A stretch of 12,007 nt of DNA from JBCCJA01 sp039045975 (GTDB lineage: Bacteria > Planctomycetota > Planctomycetia > Planctomycetales > Planctomycetaceae), in the NCBI GenBank assembly GCA_039045975.1, contig JBCCJA010000085.1, positions 1-12,007 of the forward strand, in the 5' to 3' direction. The notes beneath the pieces were generated by a model, which was given only the letters and a program-made list of their open reading frames with translations, searched no databases and was not told the origin of the DNA. Shown here one piece after another: positions 1-6,849 of the stretch. Each line of letters begins with the position of its first letter. Position 1 is the first letter of the stretch. Made by a program: the position numbers and the translations under genes.

Positions 1-237
1 CACTTTCGACTTGCAGTTGATCGACATGTGCGTCGTCTCGCACTCGCCGGTGTCGGGGTCAGGATTCGGAGTGATCTTGAACTCCATCGTCACGACCCGG
101 GCGGTCTTATCGCCGGGCCGGCTAATGCAGTCGCGGGACGCGATGCCCCAGTGGTGCATCAACAACTTTTCGATCCGGCCCTCGTCGAGATCGGCGAGAT
201 TCTCGAAGTCGAGGGGCACTTCCTTTATCCGCGGCAT
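1..237 (-). CDS. Hypothetical phage protein, C-terminus off the window
   Basis: The frame is open from ATG at 237 to the window edge (79 codons, no stop). It begins MPRIKEVPLDFENLADLDEG. A clear Shine-Dalgarno (AGGAG) sits 7 nt before the ATG, which fixes the start. The visible part is acidic and mixed alpha/beta in character, with a stretch around residues 47-79 (VVTMEFKITPNPDPDTGE, then paired Cys at 66 and 75) that could form a beta hairpin. I do not recognise a family. It follows the small membrane protein gene by about 50 nt and is probably the next gene of the same early operon. Codon use matches its neighbours. Confidence 0.75.
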   Translation of the reverse strand, partial: MPRIKEVPLDFENLADLDEGRIEKLLMHHWGIASRDCISRPGDKTARVVTMEFKITPNPDPDTGECETTHMSINCKSKV

Positions 238-289
238 TGCTGATCTCCTGAGTTACGAAACGTCTTTGATTCCACGCCGTGATCGACCG

Positions 290-433
290 TCATGTCCGGG
301 GCTCCTCGTCTCGATCCTTGTGCTTCGACGCGCCGGCAAACAGCAGCAAAAGCGGCAGACCGATCATCGCTTGCAGGACAAGCAAGGCGAGCCCGCCGCA
401 CGCCGCACATGCCATAGTTTCCCAAGTCCCCAT
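290..433 (-). CDS. Small single-pass membrane protein (47 aa)
   Basis: This 47-codon frame starts at ATG 433, 4 nt after the ruvC-like stop (TAG at 438-440), and ends with TGA at 290-292. It encodes a short N-terminus, a strongly hydrophobic stretch at about residues 14-35 (GLALLVLQAMIGLPLLLLFA) and a charged tail (KHKDRDEEPRT). That is one membrane helix with a cytoplasm-like charged end. The hydrophobicity is confined to this frame, which favours it over the overlapping 66-aa frame at 225-425. No Shine-Dalgarno stands out, so translation probably depends on coupling to the gene above. It could be a holin-like, superinfection or membrane-anchoring peptide; the sequence does not decide. Confidence 0.5.
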   Translation of the reverse strand: MGTWETMACAACGGLALLVLQAMIGLPLLLLFAGASKHKDRDEEPRT

Positions 434-437
434 GGGC

Positions 438-893
438 CTATCTACCCGTCGGGTAAGTGCGTTTGCAGTAGGTCGCGAGCAACAAAGCGTCCGCGATCTC
501 GTGAGTTACCTTTAATTCGGCGAACAGCGCCGCGGCCCGACGCTTCGTGACGTTTTTGTCCCCGCCGCTGAGACACTGCATTGTCCTCTGCCATGTCGTC
601 GGCGTCTTCTCGTCGTACGGAATACGGCAGCATGTCAGGCGTTCTAGAAGCCGCCCGTAGCCCACACCGAAATTAAACATCGCCGGGGCTGACTGCCCGG
701 GCCGCGACGCCACCTTTTCAATGACCGCGAACACGTGCGGGCCGCCTTCTTCGGCCCATTCCTCCATACGCCGCACGATCTCAATCGGCTCGCTTTTCGT
801 AGGGCTAAGCGGCACGACCTGGGGCTCGGCCCACTGGTCACTGACCGCCGCAATGGCCCCCGTCTTTCCGGGGTCTATTCCGATCCAGATCAC
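438..893 (-). CDS. RuvC-like Holliday junction resolvase
   Basis: The 151-residue product fits the phage RuvC/RNase H-fold resolvases, which cut four-way DNA junctions to resolve recombination intermediates and branched DNA before packaging. The first strand carries IGIDPGKTGAIA with catalytic Asp7. A second acidic motif is AVIEKV (Glu59), and the C-terminal helix has HEIADALLLA (His131, Asp135), in the order and spacing expected of RuvC. A basic patch (NVTKRRAAALF, 114-124) could contact DNA. The start is GTG at 893, which overlaps the upstream stop as GTGA; an in-frame ATG at 944 would put 17 unlikely residues before the core strand. Length is slightly below cellular RuvC (about 170), as usual for phage forms. 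Confidence 0.85.
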   Translation of the reverse strand: MIWIGIDPGKTGAIAAVSDQWAEPQVVPLSPTKSEPIEIVRRMEEWAEEGGPHVFAVIEKVASRPGQSAPAMFNFGVGYGRLLERLTCCRIPYDEKTPTTWQRTMQCLSGGDKNVTKRRAAALFAELKVTHEIADALLLATYCKRTYPTGR

Positions 894-1396
894 AGCCGCA
901 CTCCGTAAGCCTCTAGCACCTCGCGGGCACAATCCTTGCCCCATTGGGCGACCGTTCCGTCGGCCGACGCCACGTAGTTTTCGAGAGTCCCGAGCACGCT
1001 GCGGCCGGCATAGCGGTCGGCGAAGTCGGGGTCGTAGCGGCCTAATTTATAAAGCCTCCAGACACAAAAGCATAGCCCCGACTTGTGCCGGCTTTCGATA
1101 AACTTGTGCGCCAATCGACACACTTTTAAGACGACGCGAGGGTCGTCGCCCAGACCTCGGTTGCGGCCGAAGACGTGGTGGGGGTCCAGCTTCGCCGAAA
1201 CGATCGCCGGAAGGTTCGGCATGAACGATCGGTATGCCGCGACGCGGGCATACAATGCGGCGGCGGCCTCGCAGTTCTTTGTTTCCGCCCACCACTTCGT
1301 GTAGCTCACGTCCCGCTTCATAAGCTTCGGTCTCGACCGCAGCGGCGTCTTGCGTGACAGGCCGGCCCCCCGGTTCTTTAGCTCGGTGCGCTTCAT
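890..1396 (-). CDS. Putative HNH-like phage nuclease/recombination protein
   Basis: The 168-residue protein starts with a basic tail (MKRTELKNRGAGLSRKTPLR), common at the N-terminus of phage HNH and NinG-like proteins. The centre holds DPHHVFGRNRGLGDDPR (His73-His74) followed by VVLKVCRLAHKFIES (Cys93, His97), a layout like HNH 'HH...N...C..H' cores. The usual Asn and the paired zinc CxxC knuckles are not evident, so the active site may be degenerate. The stop overlaps the ruvC-like start (GTGA), linking it to junction processing. The start is uncertain: ATG at 1450 overlaps the stop of the upstream gene, but codons 1397-1450 are less GC-rich at third positions, so I chose ATG 1396. Neither has a strong Shine-Dalgarno. 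Confidence 0.6.
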   Translation of the reverse strand: MKRTELKNRGAGLSRKTPLRSRPKLMKRDVSYTKWWAETKNCEAAAALYARVAAYRSFMPNLPAIVSAKLDPHHVFGRNRGLGDDPRVVLKVCRLAHKFIESRHKSGLCFCVWRLYKLGRYDPDFADRYAGRSVLGTLENYVASADGTVAQWGKDCAREVLEAYGVRL

Positions 1397-1439
1397 CGGT
1401 CGTTTGCGTCGTGGGAGAGTTGAGTTCCAGGCTCGATCT

Positions 1440-1634
1440 TCACTCGGCATTAAACTGCCCCAGCCATCGTTTCTGTTCATCGGTCAGCGCGGGCAATCGT
1501 TCGTCCGCCCCGCGGCAGTAATCGCTGCAATACGCCTTGCGTTTCGGCGGCAGCGGCCTTTCACAGAACGCACAGGTCGCTCCCGCGGTTCGTATCTTTT
1601 CGGCTTTTTTTCTAAACAGTTCGCCATGCTTCAT
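1440..1634 (-). CDS. Small four-Cys zinc-finger-like protein
   Basis: The 64-residue product has four cysteines in a C-x2-C-x11-C-x3-C layout (Cys21, 24, 36, 40; CAFCERPLPPKRKAYCSDYC). This resembles a treble-clef or MYM/HNH-type zinc knuckle. The rest is basic at the N-terminus (MKHGELFRKKAEKIR) and short and helical at the C-terminus. It lies just upstream of the HNH-like gene and may be an accessory DNA-binding partner; the HNH-like protein lacks obvious zinc ligands of its own, so joint function is an inference. AGG lies only 4-5 nt before ATG 1634, a weak Shine-Dalgarno. It is the first gene after a 410-nt non-coding stretch. Confidence 0.6.
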   Translation of the reverse strand: MKHGELFRKKAEKIRTAGATCAFCERPLPPKRKAYCSDYCRGADERLPALTDEQKRWLGQFNAE

Positions 1635-2044
1635 AACCTGCGCGGACGCCGTCCCTTGTGAGAGAAGGCTTTTTGCCCACCCGTGTCTTGTTCAATATCC
1701 TGAGGCTTCAACCGGTATTTCAAAGAGCCGCCGTGGCGTTTATGCCCGCACTTGTTTCGGTCTCACTGTGGACCCGGACGTCTGCGTTAATGCTGGATCG
1801 ACTACCAGCCCGTTGCCGGGAAACTCCCTCGCGGGAGGCACGGTTTCGCCCACGGCGCGACGGGCCAGAGTCAGCCCGCCGGTTCGACTCCTTCCGACCG
1901 AGGTGTAGGTCGTCCGTCCCCGGGGCCTCCGTCTCACGACGTGCTGCCGATCCGGCACTCTGCGCTTGTTTCGCGGGTCTAAGGCAGGTGGAGCTAAACC
2001 CGACGCCTTGCGGCGTGTCAGCGTGGCCTCAGTCGGCCCTCTAT
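1635..2044. other. 410-nt non-coding, hairpin-rich stretch downstream of the tRNA
   Basis: No convincing protein gene is present on either strand; the long minus frame here begins inside the tRNA. The DNA is dense in perfect short inverted repeats. They are 1792-1796/1805-1809 (8-nt loop), 1808-1813/1860-1865 enclosing the hairpin 1824-1828/1833-1837, 1861-1865/1874-1878 (alternative to the outer stem), the CCCCGGGG palindrome at 1918-1925, 1945-1949/1953-1957, and 2003-2007/2012-2016 with a GCAA tetraloop when read on the minus strand. Because it follows dnaB and the tRNA in the same direction, it would be transcribed with them. A structured phage RNA is the best guess, but the family is unknown. 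Confidence 0.4.
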
Positions 2045-2117
2045 TAGCCCTGGCAGGAATCGAACCCACATCCATCCCGTTAGAACCGGGATGCTCTATC
2101 CATTGAGCTACAGGGCC
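2045..2117 (-). tRNA. tRNA-Arg (anticodon UCU)
   Basis: The minus strand folds as a full cloverleaf of 73 nt. The acceptor stem is GGCCCTG/CAGGGCT (one G:U pair), the D arm is GCTC...GAGC, and the anticodon stem is TCCCG/CGGGA around the loop GTTCTAA, giving anticodon TCT. The variable loop is 5 nt, and the T arm is GTGGG-TTCGATT-CCTGC with two wobble pairs. The discriminator is A and CCA is not encoded. It reads AGA (and probably AGG) codons. It begins 4 nt after the dnaB stop, so it must be cut out of the early mRNA or have its own start site inside dnaB. Confidence 0.93.
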
Positions 2118-2121
2118 GCAG

Positions 2122-3486
2122 CTAAAACGCTTCTCCTTCCCCGGCCGCGACAGCGTGTCTGTCTTCGGTTCGGCTTAAGTCGTGAAACCGATAGCGGTCA
2201 CCGCGGAACGCACACCGCACTGCGCTGGTGGGCCCGTTCCGTTGCTTCGCGACGATGATCTCGGCCTCGCCCGGCGAGTCCTCGGGGTCGTACTGCTCAG
2301 CCCGGTAGAGGAACATGATGACGTCGGCGTCTTGCTCGATCTGGCCCGACTCGCGGAGGTCAGACAGCGTCGGGCGCTTGTCGGTCCGCGACTCCAAGCC
2401 GCGGTTTAGCTGGGCCAGTGCGACGACCGGCACGTTGAGTTCTTTAGCGAGGGCCTTAAGCCCCATGCTCGTCTCTGCGACCTGCCGCTCACGCGACGCC
2501 CTGCTGTCGCTCACGCCGGCCAGTTGCACGTAGTCGACGACGATCATCGACAGGCCGCGTTCGGCCCGTAGCTTTCGGGCCACAGACCGCATCGTCCCGA
2601 TGTTCAAGGCCGGCCGGTCGTCGATGTAGAGGTCGAGCCCGCCGAGTTCTTCGACCGTCCGGCCGACGCCCCAGCGTTCCTGCTCATTGAGCCAGCCGTT
2701 GCGTATCCGATTCGCCTGGGCGTGTGTGTGACTCGTTATGAGCCGCTCGCCGAGACTCAATTCGTCCTGCTCCAGCGAGAACACCAAGGCGGAACCGCGA
2801 TTGAGCGCGGCCGCGTGTTCGGCGAACTGCATCGCCAGGGCCGTCTTGCCCATCGAGGGCCGCGCCCCAAGCACGATGAGGTCGGTCGGCCGGAACCCGA
2901 GGATCAGGCGGTCGAGGTCTTTCAGTCCCGTAGGGACCGCGTGAGGATCGCCTTCGTTCTCTGACCGGGCGATGATGACTTCGGCCGACCGCTTGGCGAT
3001 GTCGGCTATCGGCTTCGGGCCCCCGGTCGTGCTCGCCGTGCCGAGTTCCGCCAGTTTGACTTCGGCGTGCCGGATGATCGCCTCCGGCTTCTCGTCGCCC
3101 CGGTAAGCCGCAGCCCGGACCATGTCCGAAAGATAGATCAACTGACGGGCGACGTACGCCTCACGGACCACTTCGGCGTGATAGGCGGCGTGCCCGGCGT
3201 GCCCCGGCGATTCCAAGACTTCAACGAGGTAGCTCGGACCGCCGGCAATCCCAAACGTTCCGTCGCGGTTAAGCTTCTCGCCGACCATGACCGTGTCGAC
3301 GCCGCGTCGGCCTTCTTCATACAGCGAGGCGACGGCCTCATACACCGCCCGGTTTCGGTCGCTGTGAAACTGATCGGCACACAACATAGGCCCGACTTCG
3401 TCGTACGCTTCGGCCGACATTATCAGCGAACCGACGAGTGCCTTTTCGGACTCGTGCGCGTGCGGCGGGATCTGGCGGTCGCTCAT
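2122..3486 (-). CDS. dnaB: Replicative DNA helicase, DnaB family
   Basis: The 454-residue protein is a full-length hexameric DnaB-type helicase that unwinds DNA at the phage replication fork. The N-terminal primase-binding domain (about residues 7-105) has the family opening ESEKALVGSLIMS. The RecA-like motor has Walker A GARPSMGKT (207-215, Lys214), Walker B IVVDYVQL (315-322), the polar motif around VVALAQLNRGLE (354-365), the signature LSDLRESGQIEQDADVI (374-390) and the arginine-finger region KQRNGPT (414-420). The start is ATG 3486, overlapping the upstream stop as ATGA, with GGAG just before it. The pair is probably made in balanced amounts. The C-terminus is slightly short but intact. 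A minor point: the AGA codon at Arg443 could use the neighbouring tRNA. Confidence 0.97.
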   Translation of the reverse strand: MSDRQIPPHAHESEKALVGSLIMSAEAYDEVGPMLCADQFHSDRNRAVYEAVASLYEEGRRGVDTVMVGEKLNRDGTFGIAGGPSYLVEVLESPGHAGHAAYHAEVVREAYVARQLIYLSDMVRAAAYRGDEKPEAIIRHAEVKLAELGTASTTGGPKPIADIAKRSAEVIIARSENEGDPHAVPTGLKDLDRLILGFRPTDLIVLGARPSMGKTALAMQFAEHAAALNRGSALVFSLEQDELSLGERLITSHTHAQANRIRNGWLNEQERWGVGRTVEELGGLDLYIDDRPALNIGTMRSVARKLRAERGLSMIVVDYVQLAGVSDSRASRERQVAETSMGLKALAKELNVPVVALAQLNRGLESRTDKRPTLSDLRESGQIEQDADVIMFLYRAEQYDPEDSPGEAEIIVAKQRNGPTSAVRCAFRGDRYRFHDLSRTEDRHAVAAGEGEAF

Positions 3487-4775
3487 GCCGCGCTCCGTCC
3501 GTACCGGCGACGCCACGCCCGGCCGAAGCCGATCTGGTCGTAAGGATTAGCCCGCGACTCTTTGGCGATCGGACGCACCCGCTCGTCGATCGATTCGAGC
3601 CACGCCGGGATCTCGCTACGGGCCTCAGTGCCGCGCGGAGTCTTATTCATAGCCTTGCGATAAATCGTCCAGGCGTCGTCTTCCGACATACCTGACGCGC
3701 CTTGTGTCGACGACGAAGCGTCGGGCGGCCGCCACGTGTGCGGGCAGATCGAAGCCCACTGCTTTTCCGTGGCATAGCAGACGTGGTCTGCGAACTCGGC
3801 GGGCGTCGCGTTAGGCCAACGCTTCAGCAGTCGGCCAATTTGCCCTTCGATAGGCCCGGTCTCACGGACCTTCGTCCGCGAGCCCTGCGCGTTCCGCATG
3901 TCGATGAACCCGTCCAGCGCCTCGCGGCCCTCCGGCGAGTCGATGTTTTCAGGAACGGCAAGGTCTTCGGCCCGCACCTCCGACGCCTTCGTGCTGCCGC
4001 CAAGGATCTTGACGAATACCCGAAGTGCTGTGATGACCGCCGCGACGCCGCGACGCTTACCGGTCGCGTCGCGGTAATCGGAGACCGCCTGCATCAAGCC
4101 CTCGACAAGGTCGACGAGGTCGCCGTGGGTTAGCTCGGGAGAGGGGTTAGGCGACGACCCGGGCCGGCCGGCCCCCGGGATTTGCCCCTTGGCCGGTTGT
4201 CCGTCGCCAAGCTCGTCAGCCTGTCCCCCTGCCCGCGCGGTCGACTTCTGATCGTTTTCGGGTTTCGCCTTTTCTGTCGTAATCCGTGCCGACTCGGCCG
4301 GCGTTTCCAGTGCACTGGAACGAGCCTTCTTCTTCGGCGGCTTTCCCTGAATCTCACGTACCGCATCGACGGTCAGGGCTTCCGTGCCGGCACGGTCGAA
4401 CGCGGCGTCGATCTGTTCGTCGGTCGTCTTGGCGGACGCCAGTTCGATCAGGGCCGTCGGGCTGGCGTTGAGCGACGCGAGCTTGCCCCGCTGGCCTTTG
4501 AATCGCTGGTAGACGCCGATCAGGTTGTAAGCCTGCGACTTTCCGAAGCTGAGTTCGCGGTCGATATACGCCAGCCATGTGTCCGATTCGTGGTCGGAGA
4601 CTTGGAACGCGAGCCGCAGTTGATGCAGGTGCTTGCCGGCATCGTAAAGACCGGCCAACTGCTGCCCGACAATTTGGCGGATCGAGTCGGTCGCCGACTG
4701 GATGATCTCCAGCCGCTCGGCCGGAAGGTCATTGATCGCCGCGTCGAGGTCGGTTTCAGCCAGTTCCGTGCTCAC
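3483..4775 (-). CDS. DUF3102-like protein, possible phage replication accessory factor
   Basis: The 430-residue protein has an N-terminal part (about 20-100) with LYDAGKHLHQLRLAF and FGKSQAYNLIGVYQRF, matching the DUF3102 pattern seen in phage and plasmid proteins near replication genes. A basic segment (PPKKKAR, 146-152) leads into a low-complexity, Gly/Pro/Ser-rich linker (about 155-215). A helical C-terminal part (216-430) includes GRLLKRWPNATPAEFADHV and ends in a very basic tail (FGRAWRRRYGRSAA). GTG 4775 is preceded by CGGAG at good spacing. The stop overlaps the dnaB start. This position is where phages often encode an initiator or helicase loader; that role is inferred from context only, since no AAA+ or initiator motif is visible. 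Confidence 0.65.
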   Translation of the reverse strand: MSTELAETDLDAAINDLPAERLEIIQSATDSIRQIVGQQLAGLYDAGKHLHQLRLAFQVSDHESDTWLAYIDRELSFGKSQAYNLIGVYQRFKGQRGKLASLNASPTALIELASAKTTDEQIDAAFDRAGTEALTVDAVREIQGKPPKKKARSSALETPAESARITTEKAKPENDQKSTARAGGQADELGDGQPAKGQIPGAGRPGSSPNPSPELTHGDLVDLVEGLMQAVSDYRDATGKRRGVAAVITALRVFVKILGGSTKASEVRAEDLAVPENIDSPEGREALDGFIDMRNAQGSRTKVRETGPIEGQIGRLLKRWPNATPAEFADHVCYATEKQWASICPHTWRPPDASSSTQGASGMSEDDAWTIYRKAMNKTPRGTEARSEIPAWLESIDERVRPIAKESRANPYDQIGFGRAWRRRYGRSAA

Positions 4776-4842
4776 AGTTCTGCTCCGTCAGTTTTCTTAA
4801 ATCCCGGGCCGTGTTTGCCGCACCCAGCCGGGCCTGGGCCAT
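4756..4842 (-). CDS. Possible 28-aa peptide overlapping the next gene
   Basis: The frame reads MAQARLGAANTARDLRKLTEQN then CEHGTG, an amphipathic helical composition more protein-like than its shadows. It overlaps the start of the 430-aa protein by 20 nt. The frame stays open upstream of this ATG to a TGA near 4901, giving about 20 further residues (ending LSLKKYRRQ) with no ATG or GTG but one TTG. The Shine-Dalgarno is poor. It may be a leader peptide, the remnant of a longer gene, or chance. Confidence 0.25.
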   Translation of the reverse strand: MAQARLGAANTARDLRKLTEQNCEHGTG

Positions 4843-4944
4843 TTGTCGTCGATACTTTTTCAAGGAAAGCGGCTGTCGAAGTGCCGCCTCGACCGCGGAC
4901 TCTCAGGGCTTTTGGCCCTCCCCACTGGACGGCATGGGGTGAAC

Positions 4945-5133
4945 TCACATTCCGACCGTTTCGAGTTCGCCGTCAGGACCAGTAATAACGCACGCCCCGT
5001 ATAGGTCGGCGAGATCCCGGGCTTCCTCCATCGAGTCGGCTGTCGCAAAGACGCTTGCGCTGTAGGGGTCCGAAATATACCGGGAGTCCCAAATTACGAA
5101 CGGGTCGGCATTCTCTTTTGTTTCTAGATCCAC
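4945..5133 (-). CDS. Small conserved-looking hypothetical phage protein (62 aa)
   Basis: The 62-residue product is acidic, with a predicted beta-alpha-beta run: PFVIWDSRYISDP, then SASVFATADSMEEARDLADLYGACVITGPDGELETVG. The segment FATADSMEEARDLA followed by CVITGPDG resembles small phage proteins that carry a modified residue-tolerant alpha/beta fold, but I recognise no named family. GTG 5133 is preceded by AGGA at about 9 nt, supporting the start. It sits 48 nt downstream of ssb and about 100 nt upstream of the possible 28-aa frame. Function is unknown. Confidence 0.65.
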   Translation of the reverse strand: MDLETKENADPFVIWDSRYISDPYSASVFATADSMEEARDLADLYGACVITGPDGELETVGM

Positions 5134-5181
5134 CGCTTTTTTCCTAAGAGGGTTGTGTTTAAGGCGTCTTGTGTCGCCACA

Positions 5182-5658
5182 TCAGAACGGCACTTCGTCA
5201 CTCGGAATTTTCCCGCCACGCGACGGAAAATCAGCTTCTAACCTTCCCTGCGAATCTGTCCGGCGGCCCGGGCCCGCACCTCCCCGGGAATCGGCGTGAC
5301 CAACGCCTCCCGGGCCGCCGTCTGTCTTTCCGAGAAGCTGCATCGTCTCGCCGATGACTTTCAGCTTCGTACGCTTCTGCCCCGTTTGTTTGTCTTGCCA
5401 CTCGTCGAGCGTCAGCCGGCCTTCGATAAACACCGGCCTGCCTTTCGCTAAGTGTTCGCCGGCCACTTCGGCAGTGCGGGCCCACAGCGTGACGTCGATG
5501 AACGTCGTTTCCTCTTTGCGCGTGTTACTGGCCTTGTCGAACCACGACCGCGAGACGGCCAAGCCCAAGTCGCACACGGCCGTCCCGCTCGGTGTGTATC
5601 GAACTTCCGGGTCGCGGGTGAGGTTGCCGAGCAACACGACCCTATTGAACGACGGCAT
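5182..5658 (-). CDS. ssb: Single-stranded DNA-binding protein
   Basis: The 158-residue protein is a bacterial-type SSB. The OB fold covers about residues 1-112, with the family opening MPSFNRVVLLGNLTRDPEVR, the core ETTFIDVTLWARTAEVAGEHLAKG (50-73) and the FIEGRLTLDEWQDKQTGQKR strand pair (77-96). A Gly-rich flexible linker (113-150) ends in the acidic tip PSDEVPF, a close match to the DDDIPF tip that recruits repair and replication partners. It coats single strands made by the exonuclease and the fork. AGGAG lies 7 nt before ATG 5658. The start overlaps the end of the nuclease gene by 17 nt. Confidence 0.96.
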   Translation of the reverse strand: MPSFNRVVLLGNLTRDPEVRYTPSGTAVCDLGLAVSRSWFDKASNTRKEETTFIDVTLWARTAEVAGEHLAKGRPVFIEGRLTLDEWQDKQTGQKRTKLKVIGETMQLLGKTDGGPGGVGHADSRGGAGPGRRTDSQGRLEADFPSRGGKIPSDEVPF

Positions 5659-6241
5659 CGACGGCTCCTAGTAATTCCTCGATCCGGCCCAGCGTCTTCG
5701 CCACGCCACCCTTAAACTTGTCCGCCCACTCCGAATCGGGCGTTAAACGATCCACATAAAAGTCGCATGCCGTGACGCGGTCGTCCCAGCTAACGAAGTC
5801 GCACCAATCTCGCCCGGTCACCCACAGCCCGAATTGGCACTGCGCGACCCACTCCGGCTTCGGGCCGTCGGCGATGTTGGCAATGTGCGTGTGCGGTTCG
5901 GGACACTTGATCTCGATCAGCCCGTCTTCGCCGACGAACCCGTCGGGCGAGTAGCCGTAGGCCGTGTCGGCGTCCGATACAAAGCCGACCTCGGTGACCT
6001 CGACGCCACGCACCAGTTCGTAGCGGGCCCGGGCGACCGGCTCGCATTCGATACCGCGTTGCATGGCGTCGTTTACGAACTGCTCCGTGCTCGCCTTCGT
6101 GAGCTTCTCGGCGGCGAGTTGACGGGCATACGTCTCCCGCTTCGCCGGCGTCAGCAGCCTGTGCGCGTCGCTGGCCGTAATGAGCCCGTGCCGGAGGCGG
6201 AGCCATTCGGGCGAGCCCTGGTGGACGTCGTGAATAATCAC
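5642..6241 (-). CDS. YqaJ/lambda-exonuclease-type nuclease
   Basis: The 199-residue protein belongs to the YqaJ-type PD-(D/E)XK nucleases, the 5'-3' exonucleases that resect double-strand ends and hand the 3' strand to an annealing protein. The opening HQGSPEWLRLRHGLITASDAHRLL is diagnostic. The active site is Asp100 in YGYSPDG and Glu110/Lys112 in LIEIKCP, with Glu67 in RGIECEP and Gln135 in EWVAQCQFGLW completing the usual set. All expected residues are present, so it should be active as a toroidal trimer like lambda Exo. GTG 6241 overlaps the annealing-protein stop (GTGA), so the two partners are translationally coupled. Confidence 0.93.
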   Translation of the reverse strand: MIIHDVHQGSPEWLRLRHGLITASDAHRLLTPAKRETYARQLAAEKLTKASTEQFVNDAMQRGIECEPVARARYELVRGVEVTEVGFVSDADTAYGYSPDGFVGEDGLIEIKCPEPHTHIANIADGPKPEWVAQCQFGLWVTGRDWCDFVSWDDRVTACDFYVDRLTPDSEWADKFKGGVAKTLGRIEELLGAVDAVVQ

Positions 6242-6849
6242 GCGGCGTCCCCCCGCTTCTTCAGCGCCCCAATAATCTCGGCCGCCTTAGACGCCGGCAC
6301 GTCTTCGATCGACGCGACCTTGTAGCCGGTCGCGATCTTTTCCAAAGGCACGCCTGTCCTCAGCGACTCCGCTGTAATTGTCGCGACGTGTGCCGGATCG
6401 ATTTTGGGTTCCGGCGGCCCGTCGGGATCGGATTCCGGGTCGTAGCCCGGCGTGTCAAACTTGCCCTCATACACGTCGGAGCAAAAGCCAAGGTGCGAAA
6501 GGCACTTAGATATGCCGTTCGTTGCTGCTTTCTTAAATGCGTCGGGGTCGAGCTTCGCCCCTTGCTTCAGTTCAAAGCCCGCACGCACCGGACCGTACGG
6601 CTCCGACCATTGGCCGTCATCCTTGTAATGCAGCGTCACATCGGCGTAGCAGACATCGCCGAGCAATTCGTATCGCGCGGACCACTTCCACCCGATGCCG
6701 ATCGGCCCGAACACTTCGGTCGCACGTTTGATGACTTGCTGTGCGTCGGCCGTGTGAAATCCGCCCCGCATCTTGACGTGCTCGACGTTCGCGAACGTCG
6801 TTCGGCAGTTAGCGTCCCAGATCCGCATGTTGTCACTCTGCTCGCTCAC
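6238..6849 (-). CDS. Single-strand annealing protein, SAK3/DUF1071 (Rad52-like)
   Basis: The 203-residue protein anneals complementary single strands during phage recombination. Its core (about 10-132) has the pattern of DUF1071/SAK3-type proteins: RATEVFGPIGIGWKWSARYE, a DGQW turn (78-81) in a beta sheet, and FKKAATNGISKCLSHLGF (105-122) leading to SDVYEGKFD. An acidic linker (DPESDPDGPPEPK) joins a small helical C-terminal domain (153-200) of the 'LEKIATGYKVASIEDVPASKA' kind found behind other annealing proteins. I chose GTG 6849, overlapping the upstream stop (GTGA); ATG 6828 is the alternative. The exact family name is from memory of motifs, not a search. Confidence 0.8.
   Translation of the reverse strand: MSEQSDNMRIWDANCRTTFANVEHVKMRGGFHTADAQQVIKRATEVFGPIGIGWKWSARYELLGDVCYADVTLHYKDDGQWSEPYGPVRAGFELKQGAKLDPDAFKKAATNGISKCLSHLGFCSDVYEGKFDTPGYDPESDPDGPPEPKIDPAHVATITAESLRTGVPLEKIATGYKVASIEDVPASKAAEIIGALKKRGDAA

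Noticed and set aside
225..425. Minus-strand 66-aa frame overlapping the membrane peptide
   Set aside because: Ends inside the downstream gene past its Shine-Dalgarno and is Arg/Cys-rich; the alternative frame gives a clean membrane helix.
1806..1848. Group II intron domain V-like sequence (AGCCCGT, GGGAAACTC, GCACGGTTT)
   Set aside because: The spacing is about 7 nt too long, the capping loop is TCGC and not GAAA, and there is no reverse transcriptase, domain VI branch site or GTGYG 5' end.
1757..1901. A second, degenerate or intron-containing tRNA on the plus strand (GGTTCGACTCC at 1881-1891, 6 of 7 acceptor-like pairs between 1757-1763 and 1895-1901)
   Set aside because: The T stem has two mismatches and no D or anticodon arm with a 7-nt loop can be placed; the acceptor match is within chance.
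1740..2075. Minus-strand 111-aa frame beginning MDVGSIPAR
   Set aside because: The start lies inside the tRNA; 'DVGSIPA'-type peptides are a well-known artefact of translating a T arm. The rest is Arg/Thr-rich without a fold pattern.
4182..4985. Plus-strand 267-aa frame opposite the DUF3102-like gene
   Set aside because: It is the antisense shadow of a coupled operon gene, Arg-rich and with no motif; no Shine-Dalgarno.
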